Of a stretch of 64,000 nucleotides of DNA, positions 9,672 to 21,783 are shown in pieces (positions within the stretch are counted from its first letter, which is position 1; each line of letters begins with the position of its first letter). The position numbers and the translations under genes are program-made. The DNA comes from Ariolimax columbianus (taxonomy: Eukaryota > Mollusca > Gastropoda > Stylommatophora > Arionidae): positions 68,502,859 through 68,566,858 of the forward strand of contig JAVGWX010000013.1 of the NCBI GenBank assembly GCA_036924085.1. Direction: 5' to 3'. The notes under the pieces are model-generated. The model saw only the letters and a list, made by a program, of their open reading frames with translations, had not been told where the DNA came from and searched no databases.

Positions 9672-12306
9672 ACATTCACCTCTCACATCAACACCAACCC
9701 CAAACCCACACTCACCTCTCACGTCAACGCAACCCCAAACCCACACTCACCTCTCACATCAACCCAACCCCAAACCCACACTCACCTCTCACGTCAACCC
9801 AACCACAATTCCACACCCACCTCTCACGCCAGTACCAACATAAACCCACACTTACCTCTAATCTCAACCCAACCCCAAATCCACACCCACCTCTCACGCC
9901 AGTACCACCACAAACCCACACTTACCTCTAACCTCAACCCAACCACAAACCCACACTCATCTCTCACGTCAACCCAACCACAAACCCACACTTACCTCTA
10001 ACCTCAACCCAACCACAAACCCACACTCATCTCTCACGTCAACCCAACCACAAACCCACACTCACCTGTCACGTCAACCCAACCACAAACCCACACTCAC
10101 CTCTCACGTCAATGCAACCCCAAACCCACACTCACCTCTCACATCCACCCAACCACAAACCCACATTTACCTCTCACGCCAACCAAACCATAAACCCACA
10201 CTCACCTCTCACGTCAACCCAACCACAAACCCACACTCACCTGTCACGCCAGTACAACCACAAACCCACACTCACCTCTAACCTCAACCCAACCAAAAAC
10301 CCACACTCATCTCTCACGTCAGTACAACCACAAACCCACACTCACCTCTAACCTCAACCAAACCACAAACCCACACTCATCTCTCACGTCAGTACCACCA
10401 CAAACCCACACTCATCTCTCACGCCAGTACCACCACAAACCCACACTCATCTCTCACGCCAGTACCACCACAAACCCACACTCATCTCTCACGCCAGTAC
10501 CACCACAAACCCACACTCACCTCTAAACTCAACCCAACCACAAACCCAAACTCATCTCTCACGCCAGTACCACCACAAACGCACACTCACCTTTCACACC
10601 AACCCAACCACGAACCCACACTCATCTGTCACGCCAGTACAACCACAAACCCCCACTCACCTCTAACCTCAACCCAACCACAAACCCACACTCATCTCTC
10701 ACGTCAGTACAACCACAAACCCATACTCACCTCTAACCTCAACCAGACCACAAACCCACACTCATCTCTCACGCCAACCCAACCATAAACCCATACTCCC
10801 CTCTAATCTCAACCCAACCACAAACCCACACTCATTTCTCACGCCAACCCAACCATAAACCCACACTCACCTCTAACCTCAACCCAACCACAAACCCACA
10901 CTCATCTCTCACGTCAGTACAACCACAAACCCATACTCACCTCTAACCTCAACCCAACCACAAACCCACACTCATCTCTCACGTCAGTACAACTACAAAC
11001 CCATACTCACCTCTAACCTCAACCCAACCACAAACCCACACTCATCTCTCACGTCAACCCAACCACAAACCCACACTTACCTCTAACCTCAACCCAACCA
11101 CAAACCCACACTCATCTCTCACGTCAACCCAACCACAAACCCACACTCACCTGTCACGCCAGTACAACCACAAACCCATACTCACCTCTAACCTCAACCC
11201 AACCACAAACCCACACTCATCTCTCACGCCAACCCAACCATAAACCCACACTCACCTCTCACGTCAACCCAACCACAAACCCACACTCACCTCTCACGTC
11301 AACGCAACCCCAAACCCACACTCACCTCTCACATCAACCCAACCCCAAACCCACATTTACCTCTCACGCCAACCCAACCATAAACCCACTCTCACCTCTC
11401 ACGTCAACCCAACCACAAACCCACACTCACCTGTCACGCCAGTACAACCACAAACCCACACTCACCTCTAACCTCAACCCAACCACAAACCCACACTCAT
11501 CTCTCACGTCAGTACAACCACAAACCCACACTCACCTCTAACCTCAACCCAACCACAAACCCACACTCACCTCTAACCTCAACCCAACCACAAACCCACA
11601 CTCATCTCTCACGTCAGTACAACCACAAACCCACACTCACCTCTAACCTCAACCCAACCACAAACCCACACTCATCTCTCACGTCAGTACAACCACAAAC
11701 CCACACAAACCTCTAACCTCAACCCAACCACACACTCACACTCATCTCTCACGCCAATTGAACCCCAAACCCACACTCACCTCTCACGCCAGTACCACCA
11801 CAAACGCACACTCACCTTTCACACCAACCCAACCACGAACCCACACTCACCTGTCACGCCAGTACAACCACAAACCCCCACTCACCTCTAACCTCAACCC
11901 AACCACAAACCCACACTCATCTCTCACGTCAGTACAACCACAAACCCATACTCACCTCTAACCTCAACCCAACCACAAACCCACACTCATCTCTCACGCC
12001 AACCCAACCATAAACCCATACTCACCTCTAACCTCAACCCAACCACAAACCCACACTCATCTCTCACGCCAACCCAACCATAAACCCACGCTCACCTCTA
12101 ACCTCAACCCAACCACAAACCCACACTCATCTCTCACGTCAGTACAACCACAAACCCATACTCACCTCTAACCTCAACCCAACCACAAACCCACACTCAT
12201 CTCTCACGCCAGTACCACCACAAACCCACACTCACCTCTAACCTCAACCCAACCACAAACCCACACTCATCTCTCACGCCAGTACCACCACAAACCCACA
12301 CTCACC
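9672..12306. repeat. 2.6-kb 35-bp satellite with 70-bp dimer structure, G-poor strand
   Basis: About 75 units built on accacaaacccacactca + 17 further bases. Two main variants end ...tctcacgtcagtac or ...tctaacctcaaccca and often alternate, giving a 70-bp dimer period. The plus strand is almost G-free (C/A-rich). It ends abruptly at about 12306 and is not related to the SINEs seen here. Confidence 0.96.
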
Positions 12307-12802
12307 TATGCCCTAACTGACCCACAAATCCGCACCCACCTCCTGCTTCATCACATCTTTCAGCCACTAATATTTCTGAAACACTAATCCCTCTTATCCT
12401 GTCCCCCTCGAGCCTATAACCCCGCCGACAAAACACCCATTCTCTTGAGCATTCATCCATTGGATTATGTCTATTTTGTAACTGTCTGTATCGTAAATGT
12501 CAGAACATCTGTTGCACGCCAGTTTAACCTTCCCGAGCGTGAAGATTGAATATTCAGGGGGAAACTAAATCACCGGAACTGGAAAGGGGGTGGTATTTAG
12601 CAACCTGGTCACGCACGAGTTAGTGAGTACTGGTGTGAAAAAAATGTCACTAGTTTTTCCATGTCGCGGCCAATTGTTTGCTATATGTAAGGACGCCATT
12701 GTTTATGCATTTCGTATCATACGAAAGGGAAAGAACTGCTGTTGACATCTTGAGTAAGTTTGTGTCAGAGAACTGTCTACATAACTCGTAATAACACGAC
12801 AT
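12307..12802. other. Unannotated stretch
   Basis: No gene or repeat recognised. Confidence 0.45.
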
Positions 12803-13440
12803 TAACCTAACTTAGCTTCTTTATTCTGGTTTAGAAGACCCTGCAGTGTCTGTATACAACAAGTTTCATTTATGTTTCTTTGCTCTAAAGCTATGCGAGT
12901 CAAATCTCGTCTTAAATGAATTAACTGTTCCTGCCTCCACTACTTCCTGTGGCAATGCATTCCAACCATTCACCATTCTATGACTAAAAATATATTTGCT
13001 AATATCTAATCTGGATCTTTCCTTAGTTAATGTGTAGCTATGCACTCTTGTTCTTGTAGGTGGTTGTATTTTCTAAAACTTGTTATAGTCTAATTTATCC
13101 ATTCCTCTGATTTTCTTATATGTCACCTCGAAATATTATCTTTTCTAGACACTGTAGGCCGGTTTTTCTGAGTCTTTCTCATAACTGTAATTATGGAATC
13201 CCACTATAAACGTTGTTGCTCCTCTTTGTATCCTTTCCAGCATGTTTATATCCCCTCTACGATAAGGACTCCACATCTGTACACAGTACTCCAATCTAGG
13301 TCTAACTAATGCTTTATTCAGTTTGACAATCACTTCCTTGCTCTAATGTTTAATATTTCTTTTTATCATACCTAACGTTGCATTTGCCTTTTTCACTGCT
13401 ATCTGGACTTACTCACTCACTTTACCTGTATGATATATTA
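12803..13440 (-). mobile_element. CR1/L2-like LINE 3' end
   Basis: The minus-strand frame at 13145-13333 encodes LNKALVRPRLEYCVQMWSPY and ERIQRGATTFIVGF, the post-RT signature of CR1/L2/Jockey-type elements. Toward the 3' end lies a region repeated at 25.8 and 38.8 kb, ending ctggtttagaagac..ctg. Stops and frameshifts make it dead. Confidence 0.8.
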
Positions 13441-13669
13441 TAACTCCTATGTAAAGATGTAACTAAATTTTTAAAAACGTTAATATACTTTCAAAATATA
13501 TGTAAATTAACATTTCTTTAATGACATTTTCTGTGAAAGTTGGTGGTTTTTCAACAATTTCAGCACACGCAGTCCAAAATTAACTGAGAAAGCGAAAGTC
13601 AACAATACGATATGAGTTTCAGTATAAACAGACTTTAATTTCTCAAATCCAAATCAAAGAGGAATTATG

Positions 13670-14021
13670 GATCAAGATGCTCAGCAGTGCATGAGCTGCA
13701 GTGGTCAGCTACCCATAGCTGACTGCTAGCGTCAGGGCTAGCGAACCAAAGCTGCCAAGACCCTTCTACACCTTCACGTGGTGATCCTGGATAACAAGCT
13801 GCAGCAGGGAAGACTGGCTAAGGAGAAGGGATCGAAGAGGGAATGCTAACCCAGTACTCACAAAATGCTTGCTGAAGTCGGATGTGTTGGATCGATAGGT
13901 GCAAATATTGCAGTCAAGCTGTAAACTACGACACAATGCATTCCGTTCCCTAGACTACATTCTGCTACTTAAGCCGTTTCAGGGTTCGGTAGTGGGAGAT
14001 TGAGAACGAACGAAGCCAAGG
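13670..14021 (+). mobile_element. SINE-A copy, full length, with ~15-bp imperfect TSD
   Basis: Complete from ATCAAGATGC to GAACGAAGCCAAGG. Flanks caaagaggaattatg (13655-13669) and caaaggggaaatatg (14022-14036) match at 13 of 15 positions. Confidence 0.85.
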
Positions 14022-14324
14022 CAAAGGGGAAATATGTACGGTTTATGACGTCACGAGAACGATGGACCAATGGTAAGGAAATTGGTACTATGACCGACTG
14101 ACAAACAGCGAAAATTACAGTATTGGATAGTGCTGTTGTTATTTCTCTGACAATTTGTTTTGCATGATGTGAATGCTAGCCCCATCCACATCCCTCATTA
14201 GTCAACTTTTATGTAATGCTGAAAATGTAAATGGCCCTTTTTTCTGCTCCCTTGGCTTTAAATAGCTGAAAGTAGTAATAAAGTTATTTATACCTTTCCC
14301 CACGTGGTTTGTTGAGAGCTGCTA

Positions 14325-14420
14325 TAGATGGCGCCTAACAGGCTGCGGGTCTACTTAGCTCTAATATTTGAGTCATTAAGATGGACTCGCTCATCAGTAA
14401 AAACCACCCTCCAAAACTGG
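14325..14420 (+). repeat. Family G interspersed repeat
   Basis: Shares ggctgcgggtctacttagct and atggactcgc with 19757-19865, and partly with 58266-58330. Class unknown. Confidence 0.5.
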
Positions 14421-14480
14421 TTGTATACAGACTCTGTAGAGTTCTAAAACAGTATAAAGAAGTTAAGTTAAGTTAAGTTA
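14415..14480 (+). mobile_element. 3' tip of a CR1/L2-like LINE with (TTAAG)n tail
   Basis: Reads aactggttgtatacagactc ... gtataaagaagttaag, the reverse complement of the 3' tips at 12.8, 25.8 and 38.8 kb. It ends in four ttaag repeats, which suggests that pentamer as the family's natural tail. Confidence 0.6.
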
Positions 14481-15660
14481 GGATGAAAAATGGACTTCAA
14501 GATTGCTCAATAGCAGACAAGCTCGTCATTATACGCTACACCTGAACTACATGCCCCAAGATCAACCCATTTCAGGGCGTTGTGTTTTTTTTTCCCATGA
14601 GTTTAATCTCAGATCCCCACATATAAAAAAAAAATGTTTTTGCTTATACTCAAAAGAAAGGACAAGAAACAAATTAACAGATACAAATAATATATAAGAT
14701 AAGACAGAAACAAAATTAAGTAGCAGAAAATATGAACAAACATGGTATGTACGATCTTAAACCAAATAGAAGCAAATAATTAACAGAAAAGCAAGTACAA
14801 AATTCAGAGGGAAATAAGCAAATAATTAATAAAGAATTCCAAGCAAATTAATGTATAGGGAAAACAAGCAAATAATTAATAAAATAAAAAGAAGCAAATA
14901 ACTGATAAGGGAAAAAAAAACAAATGATTAATATAATAAAATGGAAGAACTTAATTTAACAATTAAAACCAATAAAAATTTGTATGAAAATCAAACAAAA
15001 TTTTAACAGGGTAAACAAACGAACATATAACAAGGTACAACAGGACATATTTTTAAAAAAAATTGAATTCTTAAAGTTATCATTAAAATGAGCAATTCAA
15101 GGAAGACAAGCAACAATAGAACACTCAAAACAAGTTAATATTGAAAATTGACAGCAAGAAAACAATTAACGATAGCAGCAAATAAATAATTAGCAGAGAA
15201 GACATAGATAATTAACATAGGAAACAAACAAATGTTCACTACAATAAACATACAAAACGTTTACAGGAAATACAATAAATAACCACTAATGATGCGAACA
15301 AACATTTCATAAACAATAAACAGATTAATGAAAATCACAAAAAAGAATGAATTAACAGAAACATTAACAGCTATTTAACACAGGAAAAGAAATAAACGAT
15401 TAGAACTAGAAAGCAGACACATAATTAACAGAGGAAACGATAAATATTTGATATAGAAAACAAATGAAGTAATTTAACAAAGAACACAAACAAATATTTT
15501 TGATGAAAACTAACGAAATACTTGACAGAAGAATCAAAAAGAAATATTATTAAAGAAAACAGACATTCAATTACCAGATAACGCAAATAGAGATTTGAGA
15601 AAGAAATATTTTGTAAAAACAGTTACATGAAAATACAGTCAACTATCGTGTAGAGTAAGC
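14481..15660. repeat. A-rich degenerate tandem-like region
   Basis: The motif caaataattaacag and close variants recur irregularly for over 1 kb on an A-rich, G/C-poor strand. It looks like an old, decayed array. No coding potential. Confidence 0.5.
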
Positions 15661-15839
15661 AGACATAATTATCTGAACAAAAGCTGTCGAGCGTATTAGC
15701 CTCGTGTTCTAGTCCTTGTTAGGGAATGTCTCAAGTGAGCATTGCAGGCAACTACACTGTTCTGACATTGTAAATGTGTTCAAATACTGATATTTCATTT
15801 GTCATCCAAAAATCTACATTAGTAGCTGGACAACAGAGA

Positions 15840-15948
15840 GCATCTACATTTACTTGAATAATCGGACACGAGAGATTATCTACCTTAATTTCAGTAATCA
15901 GACAAGAGAGAACATCTACATTTATTTCAGTAATCAGACAAGAGAGAG
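15840..15948. repeat. ~36-bp short tandem repeat, 3 copies
   Basis: Unit contains atctacatttatttcagtaa. It directly abuts the 5' end of a SINE-A copy. Confidence 0.75.
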
Positions 15949-15950
15949 GG

Positions 15951-16267
15951 ATCAAGATGCTGAGCAGCGCATGAGCTGCAGTTGTCAGCGACCCATAGCT
16001 GACTTCTAGCGTCAGAGCCAGCGAACCAGAGCTGCCAAGACCCTTCTACACCTCCACGCGGTGATTCTGGATAACAGGTTTCAGCAGGGCAGACTGGCTA
16101 AGGAGAAGGGATCGAAGAGGGAATGCTAACCCGGTACTCAAAAAATGATTCTGAAGTCGGATGTGTTGGACCGAAATGTACAGATATCGCAGTTAAGCTG
16201 TAAACTACAACCTTGCTACTTGCAAAGCACTTTTCAGGACTTGGTAGCGGGAGTTTGAGAACAAGCG
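15951..16267 (+). mobile_element. SINE-A copy with hugely expanded GAA tail
   Basis: 5' end intact (ATCAAGATGCTGAGCAGCG). A small internal deletion removes much of the cattccgttctctgg segment. The 3' end runs straight into the GAA tract. Confidence 0.85.
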
Positions 16268-16296
16268 AAAAAGAAAAAGAAGAAGAAGCAGACGAA

Positions 16297-16343
<47 letters not shown>

Positions 16344-16389
16344 AGAAGAAGAGGAAGAGGAAGAAGAAGAAGAAGAGGAAGAGGAAGAA

Positions 16390-16424
<35 letters not shown>

Positions 16425-16488
16425 AGAAGAAGAAGAAGAAGAAGAAGAAGAAGAAGAAGACGAACAACAGTAAAAAGAAGAAGAAGAA

Positions 16489-16547
<59 letters not shown>

Positions 16548-16640
16548 AGAAGAAGACGAACAACAGTAAAAAGAAGAAGAAGAAGACAAAGAAACAGAAA
16601 AAGAAAAGAAGAAGAAGAAGACGAGGATGAAGAAGAAGAA
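16268..16640. repeat. ~370-bp GAA/GAG purine tract
   Basis: Almost pure purine on the plus strand. The landmark gacgaacaacagtaaaaag occurs twice about 96 bp apart, showing a block duplication inside the tract. Poly-Glu, poly-Ser and poly-Phe/Leu frames here are artefacts. Confidence 0.95.
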
Positions 16641-17079
16641 ACGCTTTTAATAAGTACCCAACGACTGTATTAGTAAGCCAGCAGGTAAACGGAAAATGTT
16701 TGGATAGAGCGTCTGCGTCTATCGGCAATTGTAGCCAGTTTGATCTCTTTTGTCAACTGCATTGGATACATGTTGGGATGGAAACGCAGCAATGAATGAA
16801 ACGGGTCACCGCATTTCATAATTGACAAAATTAAAATACTGCACGGACGAACAATTAATCTACAAGAACAGTTTCTGCTAAGGAACTAATTTACCAACGT
16901 TCCACAAGACAAATAAAACAACAAGTTATCTGCGTTGACGTTAAACAACAACAATACATATATTACAATTGCTGGCGTAATACGAACAGATTGTCTTAAT
17001 GAAGGGGAGAGACAGATGCAGAAATGAAGAAGGTAAAACAGAGAAGAAAACAGAGCTTTGACCAATCTTTCTCTTCTTC
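16641..17079. other. Unannotated stretch
   Basis: No gene or repeat recognised. Confidence 0.45.
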
Positions 17080-17350
17080 TTGGTTGTAATGTGTATAAAC
17101 AGTTTCGAAATGTGGGTGTATAGAAGATTGGGTCGCATTTCTTGGAAAGAGAAGAAAGCAACTATTGAGGTATTTAAACTGTTCGGGGTGAAAAAAAATC
17201 AAGGTTTGATAGTTAAGATATTTGACCATTTAACAGGACAAGCCTCCTTGTTGAAGACCAAACTAGAGTGTAGGGTGGAAAGCAATCGTTCAAGAGGCAG
17301 ACAGCGTTATACATGGGTGGATAACATCAGAAGAAGGACTGGAAAATAAC
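17080..17350 (+). mobile_element. RTE-like LINE C-terminal remnant
   Basis: Encodes FEMWVYRRLGRISWKEKKA, then LLKTKLECRVESNRSRGRQR and YTWVDNIRRRTGK. This is the familiar post-RT C-terminus (FEMW.YRR...ISW...G..SRGRQR..W.DNI) of mollusc RTE-like elements. The frame is open but 5' truncated. Confidence 0.75.
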
Positions 17351-17362
17351 CTGTCAGATTGA

Positions 17363-17505
17363 CTATTGCGACAAGAGATAGAGTACACTGGAGATCATCT
17401 GCAGCCGACCTTCGATACGGAGATGGTACCTACTAAGGATTCGATCCACTGCTCTCGTTGTAATCAGACAGGCATCGAAACCATTCGGCCACGCGCTCAT
17501 CGTAA
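17363..17505 (-). mobile_element. tRNA-headed SINE fragment (single copy here)
   Basis: The minus strand reads GCGTGGCCGAATGGTT (A-box-like, about 17480-17497) and GTGGATCGAATCC (B-box-like, 17438-17450). No second copy was seen to define its length. Confidence 0.45.
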
Positions 17506-17509
17506 CTAC

Positions 17510-17796
17510 CAACACCAAATGTGGATTGTGGGGGGTTGTTGTAGCTTTCCTTACACCCCGTGAGGGCTGATGAAGGTGGGCCGGGGTCCTCCAGATGGTT
17601 GTGCTATGCTTGGCGTAATCTGTGTGTTGCATACTACTACGGGGATCTCGTCGATCACTCTCCTCGTTAGACAGGCTGCCTTGAAAACAGCCAGTTTCCA
17701 AGGTGGGCTACCGGGAAGCCGAGGTGAGGGTATTGGTCAGTATGTTTTGCCTGATCGTTACTAACGTGTCTGACCAGTACGTTTTGCCTGACGCCG
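17510..17796 (-). mobile_element. Family C copy (reverse)
   Basis: Reverse complement of the 58.7 kb copy. It contains gctatgcttggcgtaatct and gtatgttttgcctga, and is followed directly by a truncated SINE-A. Confidence 0.75.
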
Positions 17797-18078
17797 AACC
17801 AAAGCTGCCAAGACCCTTCTACATCTCCACGCGGTGATCCTGGATAACAGGCTACATCAGAACAGACTGGCTAAGGAGAAGGGATCGAAGAGGGAATGAT
17901 AACCCGGTACTCAAAATATGCTTTCTAAAGACGGATGTGTTGGACCGAAAAGTGCACATATCGTAGTCAAGCTACGACACAGCGCATTCCGTTCTCTGCT
18001 ACTTAAGCCATTTCAGTGTTTGGTAGTGGGAGATTGAGAATGAACGAAGCCAAGCCAAGCCAAGCCAAGCCAAGCCAT
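17797..18078 (+). mobile_element. SINE-A copy, 5' truncated, (AAGCC)n tail
   Basis: Begins at gaaccaaagctgccaagacc, so about 70 bp of the 5' end is missing. It ends in five aagcc repeats (18051-18078). Confidence 0.85.
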
Positions 18079-18194
18079 TTCGGTAACCATATTTGTCACT
18101 GGCCGGCCACTTGCTGGAACCTGGAATGCATGCCTGCCTTTTCTATTGTCGACTTTATGCACTATTCGTCGAGTGGTACAGGGGCCAAAATGGT

Positions 18195-18209
18195 GGGGGG
18201 GGGGGGGGG
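18195..18209. repeat. Homopolymer G15
   Basis: Uninterrupted run of 15 G. Confidence 0.9.
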
Positions 18210-18658
18210 ATGTTAGCAACATTGTTACCTGCCAAGGATGTCGTATACGCCGACTATAGAGGATTGTGCATGGGGCTTGCAATCCCATCCTGCAGAAAAG
18301 GAAAGCTACATAAACTTCGATATGAACAAGTTGACATTTAATGACTCGACATACATTTGTTGCAGACCTGTTCATCACCGAGGGCTAGAAAACAGTTTGA
18401 TTGATTGCTTGATTGATTGAAAATAGACTTGTCTTTAGGATTGTTATCTCTGCTTTGTTTGTTACTTTTAAAATTAGGTCAAAGTTCGAGGTTAACCAGC
18501 TGATAAAAGATAACACCGTGTAGCGATGCCATGATATACATGGATGGATCGGTGCTACGCAGCGAGATATCTGGTCGAGGCTTCGCTGCTAGAGTGAAAG
18601 GTCAGGTCGTTGCTGAGTAGACAATACAGCAACCTCCTGTGCGAGAAGAGAGATTGGG
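18210..18658. other. Unannotated stretch with a short GATT microsatellite
   Basis: (TTGA)n-type run at about 18397-18421. Nothing else recognised. Confidence 0.45.
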
Positions 18659-19240
18659 AGGGGCTGTGACTGCAGCTCTGAAATGGCTTTCTGGGACCTA
18701 TTTGACAGGGCAGTCATCTTGTCAGACTATTGGGGGCTGTGACTGCAGCTCTGAAATGGCTTTCTGGGACCTATTTGACAGGGCAGTCATCTTGTCAGAC
18801 TATTGGGGGCTGTGACTGCAGCTCTGAAATGGCTTTCTGGGACCTATTTGACAGGGCAGTCATCTTGTCAGACTATTGGGGGCTGTGACTGCAGCTCTGA
18901 AATGGCTTTCTGAGACCTGACAGGGCAGTCATCTTGTCAGACTATTGGGGGCTGTGACTGCAGCTCTGAAATGGCTTTCTGATACCTACTTGACAGGGCA
19001 GTCATCTTGTCAGACTATTGGGGGCTGTGACTGCAGCTCTGAAATGGCTTTCTGAGACCTGACAGGACAGTCATCTTGTCAGACTATTGGGGGCTGTCAC
19101 TGCAGCTCTGAAATGGCTTTCTGAGACCTATTTGACAGGGCAGTCATCTTGTCAGACTATTTGGGGCTGTGACTGCAGCTCTGAAATGCCTTTCTGAGAC
19201 CTATTTGACAGGCCAGTCATCTTGTCAGACTCCCCAATTA
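18659..19240. repeat. 73-bp (variant 66-bp) minisatellite, ~8 copies
   Basis: Unit begins gggctgtgactgcagctctg and ends cagtcatcttgtcagacta. Some units lack about 7 bp around tatttga. Nearly identical units indicate recent amplification. Confidence 0.93.
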
Positions 19241-19516
19241 ATTTTTCGGAAGGTACAGAAGAGATGGTTACGGAATACGGGGATGGCAGCTATAGAGACA
19301 TTGGGCCTGAAAGGGTTAGTAGGAATCTACGGCTATGGTCATTTAGGGTTTAGGACACCAAGAAAGCTGTCACCGCAGCGTTACAAGCATAAACTACAGC
19401 TGCCCGGGGTCTTTATGTATGACAAGAATAGTATCACTGCTCCATAGAGATCATGTCGTAAGAGGCGACTAACGGTGGGACATGGCGTAATACCGGCCAT
19501 GGTAATGTAGTTTGTT
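19241..19516. other. Unannotated stretch
   Basis: Contains atgtcgtaagaggcgacta near 19452, related to a motif at about 38390, possibly part of an unnamed dispersed repeat. No gene seen. Confidence 0.4.
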
Positions 19517-19527
19517 AAGAGCAGTAT

Positions 19528-19744
19528 TGGGGATCAAGACGCTGAGCAGCGCATGGGCTGCAGTGGTCAGCGACCCATAACTGACTGTTAGCGTCAGGGC
19601 CAGCGAACCAGAGCTGCGAAGACCCTTCTACACCTCCTAGCGGTGATCCTGGATAACAGGCTGCAACAGAGCAGACTGGACTACATTCTGCTACTTAGGC
19701 CCATGCCAGGGTTTCGAGGCGGGAGACTGAGAACGAACGAAGCC
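19528..19744 (+). mobile_element. SINE-A copy with internal deletion and 11-bp TSD
   Basis: The 5' and 3' ends are intact but the central ~140 bp is deleted after gcagactgga. TSD aagagcagtat at 19517-19527 and 19745-19755. Confidence 0.87.
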
Positions 19745-19756
19745 AAGAGCAGTATC

Positions 19757-19865
19757 AATGGCGTCTAATATGCTGCGGGTCTAATTTACTCTAGTGTTTG
19801 AGTCTATTAAAATGGACTCGCACATTTGTTAACCACCTTCCACAGCACCTGTTCCAAAGCAGCGA
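19757..19865 (+). repeat. Family G interspersed repeat
   Basis: Matches 14325-14420 (gctgcgggtct, atggactcgc, accacctt). Confidence 0.5.
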
Positions 19866-19869
19866 AGTA

Positions 19870-20479
19870 ATAAGCTGCTCGAGCCTAGCCCGCTACACAG
19901 TACATCCTCCTTCCGACTACATCTAGCTTCCGCCAGTTCTTGAACATGCATAGGGCCATTATCTCTTGTAGAAGGACAAGTCAACTAAGACTAGTACTAG
20001 ACATGTTTAGAACTGACATTTTGATGTATCCAACGGTCTGCTTTTTACACGACGACACTGCAAATGAATCCTAAATTCACAGACTTCAGATATTTGATAT
20101 CAACAAATTTTGAGCGGACTGCAGCTCAAGGTATGACGAAGCAGAAGTGTGTACGACCAACGAGCTCAAGGAACCCCACTCTTCATCATGTACTGAGAGA
20201 CACTGACACATATGGGTTTCCCCGTAGCGCAGTGAAGTCGATTCTTAGAAACAGGACAAAACAGAACGCGAGTTTTCGTTACATATAAAGAATTTCGCTT
20301 CTAGCGACAAGCACATAAAACGCGCCGGCAGAACAAGTTGCCCTCGTGGACAAAACTCGAATGGAGTCTAAAAATGGATGTTATAAAACACAGATTAAAC
20401 GGATAAAAACCGGCGTCAGTTCCAGAAGTGGAAACACTTTGTGGGAGCTGCAGAACAGTAGACTGTCAGTGCCTTTGCA
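19870..20479. other. Unannotated stretch
   Basis: A 74-codon frame at 20064-20288 resembles nothing recognised. No RNA gene seen. Confidence 0.4.
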
Positions 20480-21008
20480 ATGTATATCAGCATCGCCATC
20501 ATTGTAACCATATGCAGCATCATCTCCATCAGCATCATCATTACTTTGACCATCAGCAGCATCCCCACCATCATTACCATCACCATCAGCATTATCATTA
20601 CTATGACCATCAGCAGCATCCCCACCATCATTACCATCACCATCAGCATCATCATTACTATGACCATCAGCAGCATCCCCACCATCATTACCATCACCAT
20701 CATCATTACTATGACCATCAGCAGCATCCCCACCATCATTACCATCACCATCAGCATCATCATTACTAGGACCATCAGTAGCATCCCCACCATCATTACC
20801 ATCACCATCAGCATTACTATGACCATCAGCAGCATCCCCACCATCATTACCATCACCATCATCATTACTATGACCATCAGCAGCATCCCCACCATCATTA
20901 CCATCACCATCAGCATTATCATTATTCTCACCATCACTGCCATTGGCATCATCACCATCAGCAGCAGCACCACCATCAACATCATCACCATCAGCAGCAG
21001 CACCATTT
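20480..21008. repeat. CAT/CAC-rich minisatellite, 51-57 bp units
   Basis: Unit contains catcagcagcatccccacca and ttaccatcaccatcagca. The minus strand stays open for 222 codons as an Asp/Gly/Ala/Asn repeat (DGNDGGDAADGHSND) because units are multiples of 3, but the other frames are also open. This argues for a repeat artefact rather than a gene. Confidence 0.85.
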
Positions 21009-21783
21009 TGTATTGTTATCGCACCAGTTGAAGCATGATACCACCTCATGCTGTTGCATTGGCAGATTATATCGCGTTTTGTTTTTGCATGATGAGTTTG
21101 CCAGCGTCAGACACAATATCATAAACAGACTTTTACAACACGCATCGTATGGCGAAATGGCCTCTATCTTTCCTTTTCAGGAAGGAGTCCTAAGTTCCAG
21201 ATGAGAGAATACGAATACCTATATGTATGTGGGGTAGGTCAAAGGTCCAACTTGAATGAACTCAGATTATTATCAGCCAAAAGACAAATAATGAAACATA
21301 CGGTTATTCTAACAGACTTCGGGAGGGTACTGAAAGCTATCTCAAGCCCCAAACAAGATAGACTTTCATATGAAACACAATAAAACATCGGGCAGATGTC
21401 CTCCCAAAAAATTGGCCTAGTTCTACAGTGTATTACGGCCCACTTGAAAACGAGAAGGCAGATGAGCTCGGAAAAGCTGGAAGTGACGCACACACACACT
21501 CCATCCCCAGAGACATAAAGAAGCAAAGACACCCATCAAACGATACATGAGGAAGGAATGCAGAGACCAGCACAAAGATACAAGACAGAAGATAACAGCA
21601 TAGACAGACTTGGCAGAAATGGGCAGAAACAGGACTTCAGGCCCAGAAAGGACATTACAGACTCAAGGACCGCCTTCATAGATTTGGCCGTAGAGACACG
21701 GCCCCATACCTTTGGGAGCATTCAAACAGACACCAGAAAATATCCTACAGGACTACTCCACCTATGTAGACCAGAGAGAGACG
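21009..21783. other. Unannotated stretch
   Basis: Fragments at 21440-21480 (GPLENEKADELGKAGS-like) recall an RNase H C-terminus, so part may be an old LINE. Not firmly assignable. Confidence 0.35.

Noticed and set aside
16098..16728. Poly-Ser, poly-Glu and poly-Phe frames
   Set aside because: Translations of the GAA/GAG tract in different frames.
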